Below are positions 51,187 through 60,034 of a DNA stretch of 64,000 nucleotides, in pieces. A program made the position numbers and the translations under genes. Every line of letters starts with the position of its first letter. Position 1 is the first letter of the stretch. This DNA comes from a bacterium (GTDB lineage Bacteria; Bacteroidota; Bacteroidia; NS11-12g; UBA9320), in contig JAAEYY010000007.1 of assembly GCA_018223105.1 (NCBI GenBank), positions 59,765-123,764 on the forward strand, read 5' to 3'. A model generated the notes under the pieces. The model was given only the letters and a program-made list of their open reading frames with translations. It did no database searches and was not told where the DNA came from.

Positions 51187-52469
51187 TGAGTTTTGGTGCA
51201 GAATTCATAGACTATTTAAACTACAACTACACCCTGTTGATAGTTACCCTGGGAACCGGAATCCTGTGCCTTGCATCAGGGGTGGTAGGAACCTTCACTT
51301 TTTTGCGAAAACGCGCGCTTATTGGTGATGTGATTTCCCACGCAGTATTGCCCGGAGTTACCATAGCTTTTATGTTAACCGGCGTAAAGGATCCCTTGTA
51401 CTTCATTTTAGGTGCTCTGGCTTCAGGCTTGGTTGCAGTTTGGGTTGTAGATATGGTACAGAAGCACTCAAAGTTAAAACCCGACACCATCTTAGCTCTT
51501 ACCTTAAGCGTTTTCTTCGGAGTAGGTATTGTTCTGCTCACCAGGATTCAACGTTCAGGAAATGCTGCGCAAAGCGGTTTGGATAGTTTCCTTTTTGGTA
51601 AAGCGGCTTCAATGAATGTTTTAGATGTTCAGCTCTTTGGAGCTATAGCACTTATAAATGTAGTTTGCATATTCATCTTCCTTCGTGGTTTTACCCTCCT
51701 CAGTTTTGATGAGCAGTATGCTAAAGGCCTTGGATTTAAGACAGGTTGGTTAAAAACCTTTTTGTCTGTACTTACAGTGCTTACAGTTGCCATCGGCGTT
51801 CAGGCAGTAGGCGTTGTACTGATGGCAGCTCTGCTGATAACACCGGCTGCCGGTGCTCGTTTTCTTACAAATAGTATTAGAAAAATGTTGCTTTTTTCCG
51901 GTTTGATTGGTGCAATTTCGGGTATAGTTGGTGCGGTGATTAGCTCTACAGGAACAGGCATGCCTACAGGGCCTTGGGTTGTAGTTTGTCTGAGCGTACT
52001 GGCCTTCATAGGGATACTTTTTGGGAAGGAGAAAGGCCTGATTGCCCGAATAAGATTGAGAAATCAGAATAAGACGAAAATCAATAACGAAAACGTCCTA
52101 AAAGCCTTGTATAAAATGTCGGACGATGGACAATCTTCCGTTAACTTAAACGATTTAAAGAAACATGATAGTCTAGAGTCGCTGCCTGTTCAAACAATAT
52201 TAAATGGATTGAGAAAGGACGACTTATTGGAGTTAGTGAAAGGTCAAGTTGTACTAACAGAACAGGGAAGAATAGCCTCAAGAGAAATTGTAAGAAAACA
52301 CAGACTCTGGGAGCTTTATCTCAGTAAGTACTTTCAGCTTAAGGCAGATCATCTTCACGATGATGCAGAAGGAATTGAGCATGTTATTACCCCGGAAATT
52401 GAACGACACCTAACCCAATTGTTAGAATATCCCGATAAAGATCCACACGAAAGCGAAATACCTTATTAA
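51186..52469 (+). CDS. Metal ABC permease fused to a DtxR/MntR-like regulator module
   Basis: 427 residues. Residues 1-285 are an ABC-3 permease with about eight membrane segments (VVGTFTFLRKRALIGDVISHAVLPGV is the typical start). Residues about 298-365 form a winged helix (NVLKALYKMSDDG...LPVQTILNGLRKDDLLELVKGQVVLTEQG), and 366-427 match the DtxR/MntR metal-binding and dimerisation helices: RKHRLWELYL (His372, Glu376), then HDDAEGIEH with Glu395, Glu398 and His399 in the MntR ligand pattern, then LEYPDKDPHESEIP. The fusion would place a metal sensor on the cytoplasmic face of the transporter. Whether it binds DNA or gates transport is not known. Starts directly on the ATPase stop (TAATG). 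Confidence 0.9.
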   Translation: MSFGAEFIDYLNYNYTLLIVTLGTGILCLASGVVGTFTFLRKRALIGDVISHAVLPGVTIAFMLTGVKDPLYFILGALASGLVAVWVVDMVQKHSKLKPDTILALTLSVFFGVGIVLLTRIQRSGNAAQSGLDSFLFGKAASMNVLDVQLFGAIALINVVCIFIFLRGFTLLSFDEQYAKGLGFKTGWLKTFLSVLTVLTVAIGVQAVGVVLMAALLITPAAGARFLTNSIRKMLLFSGLIGAISGIVGAVISSTGTGMPTGPWVVVCLSVLAFIGILFGKEKGLIARIRLRNQNKTKINNENVLKALYKMSDDGQSSVNLNDLKKHDSLESLPVQTILNGLRKDDLLELVKGQVVLTEQGRIASREIVRKHRLWELYLSKYFQLKADHLHDDAEGIEHVITPEIERHLTQLLEYPDKDPHESEIPY

Positions 52470-53332
52470 TGAATGATTTTTATGTCATATTAACCGCTTC
52501 TCTAGTCGCAATTAATTGTGCTCTCATGGGCTCATTTCTAGTGATGAGAAAAATGGTGATGATTGGTGATGCGATATCGCATGCAGTATTGCCGGGTATT
52601 TTCATCGCTTATATGGTCTCCGGTGTCACAACAAATCTTGTAGTTTTAGCCGGTGCTGCCTTAAGCGGAATTTTGGCGACTGTTCTTATCGAGTGGTTCA
52701 CAAAAAAAGTACGTCTACAGAATGATGCTTCTATAGGTATAAGCTATACCTTGCTATTTGCCTTGGGCGTAATCTTGATCTCCCGCTACGGACAGAAAGT
52801 AGATTTAGATCAAGAATGTGTCTTGTATGGAGATATCGAACTTACTGTGTTGAATATCAGAGAGATATTTAGCGGATTTTACCTTCCATCTCAGTCTGTC
52901 GTTTTGATGGCCGTATTGGCCATTTTACTCCTTGCAGTAATCTTGGGATATAAGGGCCTTCTACTCACAACTTTCGATCCCGCCTTCGCCGCTTCAGCAG
53001 GAGTCTCTATAGGGGTCTGGCATTATGTGTTGATGTCGGGAGTTTCACTAACCACTGTAGTGTCATTTGATTCTGTTGGGGCTATTCTCGTAATTAGTTT
53101 TCTTGCGGGTCCTCCAGCCATAGCATACTTATTAACCGAACGCCTCAAGACTTTACTTTTTCTAGCCTCCGGAATTGGTGTTATATGTTCAATTTTAGGC
53201 TATTACCTGGCAAAGGCATGGGATGCTTCTGTTGCAGGGTCTATTTCTATTGTTATTGGAGTTAGTTTTGTACTCGTATTTTTCGCGGTACAACTTGCTA
53301 AACGTAAGCAATCAGTAATTTCTCTGGAATAA
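52469..53332 (+). CDS. Metal ABC transporter permease (second subunit)
   Basis: A 287-residue ABC-3 family permease with eight to nine membrane segments. The block ALMGSFLVMRKMVMIGDAISHAVLPGIFIAYMVSG matches the first permease, and VVSFDSVGAILVISFLAGPPAIAYLLTERL is typical of the substrate path. It lacks the regulator module of its partner, so the complex would be a heterodimer with one sensor tail. Its ATG overlaps the previous stop (TAATG). Confidence 0.93.
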   Translation: MNDFYVILTASLVAINCALMGSFLVMRKMVMIGDAISHAVLPGIFIAYMVSGVTTNLVVLAGAALSGILATVLIEWFTKKVRLQNDASIGISYTLLFALGVILISRYGQKVDLDQECVLYGDIELTVLNIREIFSGFYLPSQSVVLMAVLAILLLAVILGYKGLLLTTFDPAFAASAGVSIGVWHYVLMSGVSLTTVVSFDSVGAILVISFLAGPPAIAYLLTERLKTLLFLASGIGVICSILGYYLAKAWDASVAGSISIVIGVSFVLVFFAVQLAKRKQSVISLE

Positions 53333-53387
53333 TATACAAAATGAATTTTCCGTGAGATTCTGTGCGGAAAGAACACATTTCGAAACG

Positions 53388-53395
53388 TATCATTG
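53388..53395 (+). promoter_or_regulatory. Promoter -7-like box upstream of the receptor-like gene
   Basis: TATCATTG (one base from TAnnTTTG) ends 5 nt before GTG 53401. The same octamer and spacing occurs before 56327. It could give the outer-membrane gene a promoter of its own within the operon. Confidence 0.35.
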
Positions 53396-53400
53396 TATAA

Positions 53401-55296
53401 GTGAGCACATCTTTAAGATCTATACTGGCCTTTATGGTTATGGCACTGCTGTGTCCGAGTAGCAGTATGGCTCAAAATGAAGATGTAATTTATTCTTTTA
53501 GCGAGTCTGAAATTAAGGCTATTAATGCCAATACTCTGGCAGATCTTGTGCGATATATGCCCTTTATTTCGGCGAGATACGAAGGAAGTTCGCAACTTGG
53601 AGAGATTGGAGTTCATCCATTACAAGTTGCAGCAATTTATATTGATGGTCATCCGGTTTTTATGGATAACAACAACGGAATCAACCTGCAGCTTGTTAGT
53701 TTACATCAAATTAATCGCGTGGAATTGCGTTCACCGGGGACCAATGCCCCAACTAAAAATCAGGCTTCGTTCAATATTTATCTGTTCAGCAATTCATACG
53801 ATGAGAAGCCAAATGGGCTTGGTGTAGAATTGATGAATACATCTAACAATGATTTCCTCAGCTCGGTTGATGTGGCTTTTAGTAACAAAAAACACAGTGT
53901 TGCGGTTGGATTGAGTCGCTATTTTGAAAACGGTTTAAAACTGAATCCTGCAGACAGGAAGTTCGATTGGGCATCTTTTACCAACTACCAGGGCAGACTC
54001 AGATACAAGTATCAGTTTTTTAATACGGCCAGCATTGAATTGGATTACCAAACTTCGGTTTTTGATAAAGTGAGTCGTACCAATATATACGAAGGAACAA
54101 CAAGAGCAGAAGATCATGTGTCTTTCAGCGATTATCACTGGTTGAGAGCTAAGATGAAAGCACAGTTATCAAAAACACATGTCCTACAATTCTCGGGACA
54201 GTTTAATGTCAATAGCAGATATAACTATACCAAAGAAAAAGATCTAAGTACCGGAAGGACGGAGCTATTGCCGGTAGCATACAACAACGATTCTGTCAGT
54301 TATAGATATTCCGCTATTTCGGTAGCATTATTTAAGAAGGATACTGTTGTGAACTATGGTTATTCAGTGGGCCTTGAATACTCCAGTGTCCAAGATCGAA
54401 ACTATCCCAGTATTAATGCCATCAAAATTGGATATACAGACTACAGCCTATTCGGTTCGGCATACTATAAGCCCATTGAAGAAGTAGATGTAAATATTGG
54501 AATACGGTATGTTACCAACTCACTCATGGGGAGTATGGTTTTGCCACGTGCACAAGTAAAATTTAATATCAACCCTACTTTTTCAGTAAGAATAAAGCAT
54601 AATCAGTCTGTAGTATATCCTCAACTATATCAGCAATTCTACGATAGTAGATTCACCGATGAAAGTATAGAGAATAACCTGCAGCTGCAAATGGGGCTTA
54701 TGCGTGTTACCAATGTTCAACTGTTTCTTGACTTTGATGAACTTCAGGTGCGCACAGGAATGAACTTCTCAGGAATGAACAATGTAACCAGGGTAATCTA
54801 TAATCAGAATACTTGGGGCAGCTCGGGTTCCAGAAGAGACATGGCTACCTATTTTGCATTGGATTACAGAACAAAACAGTTTTCTATCAGCCCAATTCTT
54901 GCAATTCATGGGCTTAATGCTCTTACTGACACATTTGATCAGCTCTATTTTTTACCGGAATTCTGTTTGAAAACCTCGTATTACAGCCAGAAGCTGGGCT
55001 TAGGGGTCAATCTTTTTGCAAAAATTCTGGGTCAGAAATCGCTGACAAGCAGGGTAGATGAGAATATTAGACTATCTACCTTTGAGCCATATCAACTTTT
55101 AGATCTTTCCATCACAAAGACATTTATTGACGGTAAGTTACAGATTCGCTCAGGTTTATGTAATATCTTCAATGTTTTACAGAAAAATAAAACCATATAT
55201 AACTTATTGGAGTTAGAACAGAGTCTTTTAGGCTCTGAACAAGTTTTTATTGGCAGGGGCCGGACATACTTTATACGCTTAACATTGCAAATTTGA
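53401..55296 (+). CDS. TonB-dependent-receptor-like outer membrane protein
   Basis: 631 residues: GTG start, signal peptide (to SSSMAQ, about residue 25), a plug-like domain (about 30-135: IKAINANTLADLVRYMPFISARYEG, VAAIYIDGHPVFMDN, INRVELRSPGTNAPTKNQ) and a beta-barrel with alternating aromatic strands, ending in YFIRLTLQI, a typical C-terminal strand. The length resembles BtuB rather than the large SusC type. No clear TonB box or CarboxypepD domain is seen. Placed 68 bp after the metal permease and coupled to a lipoprotein gene, so a role in metal import across the outer membrane is plausible but inferred. Confidence 0.78.
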   Translation: MSTSLRSILAFMVMALLCPSSSMAQNEDVIYSFSESEIKAINANTLADLVRYMPFISARYEGSSQLGEIGVHPLQVAAIYIDGHPVFMDNNNGINLQLVSLHQINRVELRSPGTNAPTKNQASFNIYLFSNSYDEKPNGLGVELMNTSNNDFLSSVDVAFSNKKHSVAVGLSRYFENGLKLNPADRKFDWASFTNYQGRLRYKYQFFNTASIELDYQTSVFDKVSRTNIYEGTTRAEDHVSFSDYHWLRAKMKAQLSKTHVLQFSGQFNVNSRYNYTKEKDLSTGRTELLPVAYNNDSVSYRYSAISVALFKKDTVVNYGYSVGLEYSSVQDRNYPSINAIKIGYTDYSLFGSAYYKPIEEVDVNIGIRYVTNSLMGSMVLPRAQVKFNINPTFSVRIKHNQSVVYPQLYQQFYDSRFTDESIENNLQLQMGLMRVTNVQLFLDFDELQVRTGMNFSGMNNVTRVIYNQNTWGSSGSRRDMATYFALDYRTKQFSISPILAIHGLNALTDTFDQLYFLPEFCLKTSYYSQKLGLGVNLFAKILGQKSLTSRVDENIRLSTFEPYQLLDLSITKTFIDGKLQIRSGLCNIFNVLQKNKTIYNLLELEQSLLGSEQVFIGRGRTYFIRLTLQI

Positions 55297-56297
55297 AATA
55301 TTGGTTTTACATATTGCTCTGTATTGGACTGGTATCTTGCTTAGAGAAAGATCCATTGATTAATCCGCCGGGTGCAACCGAAGTGTTTTTTGAATTAGAT
55401 CCTAAATCAACAAACAAGGTGTTTTTATCGGTTGAAAATAAGGAAGTAGTTAAGCAATGTTCGGTGGATAGTATATGGCATTTAAAATTTCAGAATGGCG
55501 AAGGTAATTGGGCTATATTTTTAAACCCGTCACTCGATATTTCACTTTACAATACCGAAATCACCAATTACAGTGAGATAGACTACACCTACGTGCTCGA
55601 AGATTTAGAGTGGGTTAGAGACTTTCCACTATCCAGCACTGTTTTGCCTTCATTCGGTACTTGGGGGGATTACAGCTTTAATAATCCAAAATCCTTTAAG
55701 AACGTCTATTTGCTGAGAGCAAAAATTGGTTTGAATTTAAGTTATTATAAAATACAGATTTTAGATGCAGTAGGAGGGAATTACAGGATCAGATTTGGTA
55801 AGTTGGATGGATCTGTAGACAATACTTATTTAGTTGAAAAAAACAGTAATTACACCCATTCTTATATTTACTTGGGGTCGAAACCGCGAAAGGTAAGTAT
55901 AGAGCCTCCGCTAGACCAATGGGAGTTTGCTTTGGGATACGGCTTAGATTCCATCAACAATAATCATAACAGAATTCCAACGAAGTACATCAATGATTTT
56001 ATTGGGGTGTATCAACTCATCGTTACAAACAAGGCTAAAGTTAAGCTGAGTATTGTAGACGACATAAGCTTTGAAGAAATAGATTATTTCTATGCTAAGA
56101 ACTTAGATTTCATGGGCTACGATCAAATTCCGAATGTCTTGGCGGAGTATAACTTTGATCGTAATATCTACGAAGCTTCAGAGAATGTAAGTCTAGTGAT
56201 TAAGAAAGACAACTTATATTACAAGGTGAAAGCCAGTAATGTGAGTAGTATATCACCCTTTGCAGTTTCAATGTTATTGTCAATTGAGAGTTTGTAA
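55293..56297 (+). CDS. Lipoprotein partner of the receptor-like protein
   Basis: A 334-residue predicted lipoprotein: MKYWFYILLCIGLVSC with lipobox Cys16, then a long beta-rich domain with no recognised motifs. It starts with TTG at 55293, overlapping the receptor stop (TTGA), which indicates coupled translation. Barrel plus lipoprotein pairs are a standard Bacteroidota uptake architecture, in which the lipoprotein caps or loads the barrel. The cargo here is unknown; metal or a metal complex is suggested only by the operon. Confidence 0.65.
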   Translation: MKYWFYILLCIGLVSCLEKDPLINPPGATEVFFELDPKSTNKVFLSVENKEVVKQCSVDSIWHLKFQNGEGNWAIFLNPSLDISLYNTEITNYSEIDYTYVLEDLEWVRDFPLSSTVLPSFGTWGDYSFNNPKSFKNVYLLRAKIGLNLSYYKIQILDAVGGNYRIRFGKLDGSVDNTYLVEKNSNYTHSYIYLGSKPRKVSIEPPLDQWEFALGYGLDSINNNHNRIPTKYINDFIGVYQLIVTNKAKVKLSIVDDISFEEIDYFYAKNLDFMGYDQIPNVLAEYNFDRNIYEASENVSLVIKKDNLYYKVKASNVSSISPFAVSMLLSIESL

Positions 56298-56321
56298 CTT
56301 ATTCAACCTGTAGTATCATTG
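56291..56321 (+). promoter_or_regulatory. Full -33/-7 promoter before the PD40 lipoprotein
   Basis: TTTG (56291-56294), a 19-bp spacer, and TATCATTG (56314-56321) match the Bacteroidota promoter layout TTTG-N19-TAnnTTTG with one base changed. The -7 box ends 5 nt before ATG 56327, so transcription should begin at or next to the start codon. Confidence 0.55.
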
Positions 56322-56326
56322 CAGGC

Positions 56327-57442
56327 ATGAAAAAGATAGCACCCATTTTTTTATTATTAAGTCTATATATTTTAAGTGGAACTGCTTGCAATAGCTCTGC
56401 TTCACAAGATGAAGAAGAAACAGAAGTGCAAGATACAATTAGCGCTACCGATCAAAGCACGGAGGCTCACTTGCAAAATATTACTCAACTCACTTTTGGC
56501 GGCGATAATGCAGAAGCGTATTTCAGCTTCGACAATTCCAAATTAGTGTTTCAATCGAATAATGAAGAATGGGGCGTTTCCTGCGACCAAATTTTCTGGT
56601 TTAACATAGAAGAGGCAATGGCTTCAGAACTTAAACCTCCTATGATCAGCACCGGAAAAGGTAGAACTACTTGTTCTTATTTTATGAAAGGGGACAGTAC
56701 CTTCTTATATGCATCTACTCACGAAGGAGGCGATGCTTGTCCTCCTGAGCCCGAGCATACACCCGGTGGTAAATATTTATGGCCAATTTATAAGAGCTAC
56801 GATATTTATTTGGCTAATATGGAAGGGAAAATCTTGAAGAAATTAACAAATGAGCCTGGTTATGATGCCGAGGCTACAGTTTCGCCACAAGGAGATAAAA
56901 TTGTCTTTACATCAGATCGAAGCGGTGATCTAGAATTGTATACAATGGATATAGATGGAAGCAATGTTAAACAGATTACAAGCGGTTTAGGATATGACGG
57001 TGGTGCTTTCTTCTCTCCTGATGGTAAGAAGTTGGTTTTTAGAAGCAGCAGACCAAAAACAGAAGAGGAAATCAAAGAATACAAAGATTACTTGGCACAA
57101 GGTTTAGTAGCTCCAACAAACATGGAAATTTATGTATGTAATGTTGATGGTTCTGATCTAAAGCAAGTAACCTCTTTGGGTAAAGCAAACTGGGCACCTT
57201 TCTTTCACCCTTCAGGTGAAAAAATTATATTCTCAAGTAATCATGCAGCAGAAAGAGGCTTTGCTTTCCAACTGTATATGATCAACTTGGATGGTTCAGG
57301 TCTAACTCAAATAACAACTGAAAGCGAGTTTAATGCATTTCCAATGTTCTCTTACGACGGAAAGAAACTCGTGTTTAGTAGTAACAGAAATAACGGAGGT
57401 ACAAGAGAAACGAACCTCTTTATTGCAGACTGGGTAGACTAG
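56327..57442 (+). CDS. PD40/TolB-like beta-propeller lipoprotein
   Basis: A 371-residue predicted lipoprotein (signal peptide to SGTAC, lipobox Cys22) followed by an acidic linker (EEETEVQDT) and at least five WD40-like PD40 repeats, e.g. SPQGDKIVFTSDRSGDLELYTMDIDGSNVKQIT, SPDGKKLVFRSSRP and HPSGEKIIFSSNHA. The fold equals the TolB propeller without the N-terminal domain; it probably binds proteins in the periplasm. It has a full promoter and ends convergently on mpl with the stop codons sharing CTAG. Confidence 0.85.
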   Translation: MKKIAPIFLLLSLYILSGTACNSSASQDEEETEVQDTISATDQSTEAHLQNITQLTFGGDNAEAYFSFDNSKLVFQSNNEEWGVSCDQIFWFNIEEAMASELKPPMISTGKGRTTCSYFMKGDSTFLYASTHEGGDACPPEPEHTPGGKYLWPIYKSYDIYLANMEGKILKKLTNEPGYDAEATVSPQGDKIVFTSDRSGDLELYTMDIDGSNVKQITSGLGYDGGAFFSPDGKKLVFRSSRPKTEEEIKEYKDYLAQGLVAPTNMEIYVCNVDGSDLKQVTSLGKANWAPFFHPSGEKIIFSSNHAAERGFAFQLYMINLDGSGLTQITTESEFNAFPMFSYDGKKLVFSSNRNNGGTRETNLFIADWVD

Positions 57443-58764
57443 GAAAAATTGAATTTAGCTCCGCTAAATGTTCCAGAGCTCATCAGTAATAAGTGATAGC
57501 CTTCATAAAAGTGTCGGTTAACCACTTCAATCAGCTCAGACTTTGAGGTTATAACTTCAACATCGCCAAAACAAGATTTAATAAATTCGGTGCTGAGAGG
57601 TTCTTTGTTCTTGTGGCGGAAAACTTCCGGATCCATGTATACGATGGATGCTTGTGATTCTTTCATACTATCCTCATAATGAGGAAGAAATTCTTCATTG
57701 AGGCTGCTAAACGTATGAAGCTCAAATACGGCCAAAAGGGGTCTCCCGGTATAGGTTGAATGCACCGCATTTATAGTCGCTTTTAATTTGCTGGGTGAAT
57801 GTGCGAAATCTCGGTAAACCACTTGTTCATTGCGGTCGTATATTTTTTCCATTCTTCTGCCTGCCCCGCTAAAATCAGACATAGCTTCAAGAAATTGCAG
57901 GTCTTCTATCCCGATTCTGTTGCAAGCAATTCTGGCAGACTCCATATTCTGAAGATTATGTTCACCGATGATTTCTAAAGGAATCAACTGCCCTTCGTAT
58001 TTTACAGAACATTTTCCTTTTTTTATTTCGTATTCAGGAGTGCGGTAGGGTGTTGATGTACATGAACTTGCCTTCATGAGCTTCTCAATTTCCAAATCTC
58101 CTTCAAACCAAATAATTTCATCCTCCTTTTTATGCGTTGCAATAAAATCAGCGAAAGCGGAGAGATATAAATCGTAAGTTGGGAAAACATTGATATGATC
58201 GTAGGCAATGCCGGTGATGATGGATATATCCGGGTGGTACCACAAGAACTTAGGTCGGCGATCTATTGGCGAGCTCAGGTATTCATCCCCTTCAACCACT
58301 ATTAATGGCGCATCGCTCAGCCTTACCGAGAGGTCGAAGCCCTCTATGGAACTCCCTACTAAATAATCAAAATCTACATTGCATTTACGTAAAACATGCA
58401 TGATCATGGCGGTAGTAGTCGTTTTGCCATGGCTTCCGGCAACTACCAGTCTTTTCTTGTTCTCGGAGATTTTCGCTACAAACTCAGGAAAACTAGCGAT
58501 TGGGATACCGAGCTCTTGAGCCTTTAAAAGTTCAGGATTATCGGGCTTTGCATGCATTCCCAAAATAATCTGATCAATTCCATCGTGAATGTTGGCCGGA
58601 CTCCATCCTTCGTTCGGGAGCAGAGCTTCCTTTCTTAAATTGCTTTTAGCCGGATCAAAAATGATATCATCACTTCCCGTAACCTCGTACCCTTTCCGTT
58701 TTAATGCGATGGCAAGATTGTGCATGATTGCGCCACCTATTGCAATGAGATGAATTTTCTTCAA
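57439..58764 (-). CDS. mpl: UDP-N-acetylmuramate:L-Ala-gamma-D-Glu-meso-DAP ligase
   Basis: A 441-residue MurC-like ligase that attaches recycled murein tripeptide to UDP-MurNAc. Visible are the N-terminal Rossmann start KKIHLIAIGGAIMHNLAIALKRKGYEVTGSDD, the ATP site VVAGSHGKTTTTAMIMHVL (about residues 107-125), VVEGDEYLSSPIDRRPKFLWYHPDISIITGIAYDHINVFP, and ENMESARIACNR-like and YRDFAHSPSKLKATI blocks typical of Mpl. Indicates DAP-type peptidoglycan and recycling. A TATTTTCG box lies 27 nt upstream at 58792-58799. Confidence 0.94.
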   Translation of the reverse strand: MKKIHLIAIGGAIMHNLAIALKRKGYEVTGSDDIIFDPAKSNLRKEALLPNEGWSPANIHDGIDQIILGMHAKPDNPELLKAQELGIPIASFPEFVAKISENKKRLVVAGSHGKTTTTAMIMHVLRKCNVDFDYLVGSSIEGFDLSVRLSDAPLIVVEGDEYLSSPIDRRPKFLWYHPDISIITGIAYDHINVFPTYDLYLSAFADFIATHKKEDEIIWFEGDLEIEKLMKASSCTSTPYRTPEYEIKKGKCSVKYEGQLIPLEIIGEHNLQNMESARIACNRIGIEDLQFLEAMSDFSGAGRRMEKIYDRNEQVVYRDFAHSPSKLKATINAVHSTYTGRPLLAVFELHTFSSLNEEFLPHYEDSMKESQASIVYMDPEVFRHKNKEPLSTEFIKSCFGDVEVITSKSELIEVVNRHFYEGYHLLLMSSGTFSGAKFNFS

Positions 58765-58812
58765 TACTTTTTACTTGCGATTTACGTTAGACGAAAATAA
58801 AACAGGAATACC

Positions 58813-59049
58813 ATGCAAAAAATAATCTTTGTCAGCATAATACTAATTCTCGGTTTATTTAGCCTACAGATGCAGATTTCCGGGCAAACCAGATCTTATC
58901 TAGTAGATGAACGGGAATCCGAAATTTTGGATGTTCAACCCGCTTCATATCATGCTCATCCTCAATACAAAATTCTGTATATCTATCCTGTTGATCAGGA
59001 ACCTCAAGTATGTCCGAAGGAACAGGAAGAGGAAAACATCAAACTTTAA
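58813..59049 (+). CDS. Small secreted protein (78 aa)
   Basis: A 78-residue protein with a probable signal peptide (MQKIIFVSIILILGLFSLQM to about residue 26) and a short polar, Tyr- and Glu-rich mature part ending EEENIKL. No family recognised. It begins 48 bp from the divergent mpl start and precedes the glycosyltransferase gene by 52 bp. Confidence 0.45.
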   Translation: MQKIIFVSIILILGLFSLQMQISGQTRSYLVDERESEILDVQPASYHAHPQYKILYIYPVDQEPQVCPKEQEEENIKL

Positions 59050-59088
59050 AAAGCGATTTCTTACGGTCATATTAAGCACTTAAATTGC

Positions 59089-59096
59089 TTTCTTTG
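59089..59096 (+). promoter_or_regulatory. Promoter -7-like box of the GT2 gene
   Basis: TTTCTTTG (one base from TAnnTTTG) ends 5 nt upstream of ATG 59102. Confidence 0.3.
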
Positions 59097-59101
59097 CGGC
59101 T

Positions 59102-60034
59102 ATGATATCCGTAGTTCTGCCTGTTTATAATGAAGCCGAAAGCCTTTCCCTGTTTGTGGCTCAGCTTCGAGATGTTCTGGTGGAAATTGGCGAACCTTAT
59201 GAGATAGTCTTGGTAAACGACGGAAGTAAAGACCATTCATTTAAGGTAATCCTTGATATATGTGAATCAGATCCGAATTCAAAATTTGTAAATCTCAGTC
59301 GGAATTTTGGACATCAAATAGCAATTAGCGCAGGAGTAGATTTTGCCTCCGGCGATGCAATAGTCCTAATGGATAGCGACGGGCAAGATCCCCCTGCGGA
59401 GATAAAAAACCTCTATAAAAAACTGAAAGAAGGTTACGATGTTGTTTATGCTAAACGAATTTCAAGAGGGAAAGAGGGTTTTATAAAAAAGTGGACTGCT
59501 AAGATTTTCTATAACACCATGGATCGAATTACTTCTATTCCAATCCCTATGGATGTCGGTGATTTTAGAATTCTCACGAAGAAAGTGGTTGAAGCTTTGA
59601 GAAAGATGCCGGAGAAACAAAGGTATCTGAGAGGACAGATTGCTTGGCTGGGATTCAAACAGACCTATATTGAATATCATAGAGAAGATAGAACTACTGG
59701 AGATACAAAATATACCTATCGCAAAATGATCCGTCTTGCCCTTGATGGAATTACTTCTTTTTCCAATTGGCCTTTAAGGCTAGCTACTATTAGTGGATTC
59801 GTTTGTGCCTTTATTGGATTTTTACTGATCCTTTACACGCTGTACTCACGTTACGTTCTTCAAGACTATGAGCCGGGTTGGGCCTCTTTAATGATTACAC
59901 TGGTCTTTATCGGAGGGATTCAATTGATTGGAATTGGTATTATTGGTGAGTATATTGGTAGGATAAACGAAAATGTGAAAAATAGACCACTCTACGTGGT
60001 AGATGAAACGAATATAGAACGTGCACAAAATTGA
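59102..60034 (+). CDS. GT2 membrane glycosyltransferase (GtrB/DPM1-like)
   Basis: A 310-residue family 2 glycosyltransferase with MISVVLPVYNEAESL, VNDGSKDHS (Asp40), LSRNFGHQIAISAGVDFASGDAIVLMDSDGQDPP holding the metal-binding DSD (residues 91-93), and DVGDFRILTKKVV. Two C-terminal membrane segments (about 227-250 and 262-288) place it with the polyprenyl-phosphate sugar transferases such as GtrB/ArnC-like enzymes. It should load a sugar onto undecaprenyl phosphate for surface glycans. Its end overlaps the next gene by 14 bases. Confidence 0.92.
   Translation: MISVVLPVYNEAESLSLFVAQLRDVLVEIGEPYEIVLVNDGSKDHSFKVILDICESDPNSKFVNLSRNFGHQIAISAGVDFASGDAIVLMDSDGQDPPAEIKNLYKKLKEGYDVVYAKRISRGKEGFIKKWTAKIFYNTMDRITSIPIPMDVGDFRILTKKVVEALRKMPEKQRYLRGQIAWLGFKQTYIEYHREDRTTGDTKYTYRKMIRLALDGITSFSNWPLRLATISGFVCAFIGFLLILYTLYSRYVLQDYEPGWASLMITLVFIGGIQLIGIGIIGEYIGRINENVKNRPLYVVDETNIERAQN

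Noticed and set aside
52469-53401. Riboswitch (e.g. manganese yybP-ykoY) before the metal genes
   Set aside because: The sequence before 49493 shows a stem-loop and a palindrome but not the conserved loops of that riboswitch.
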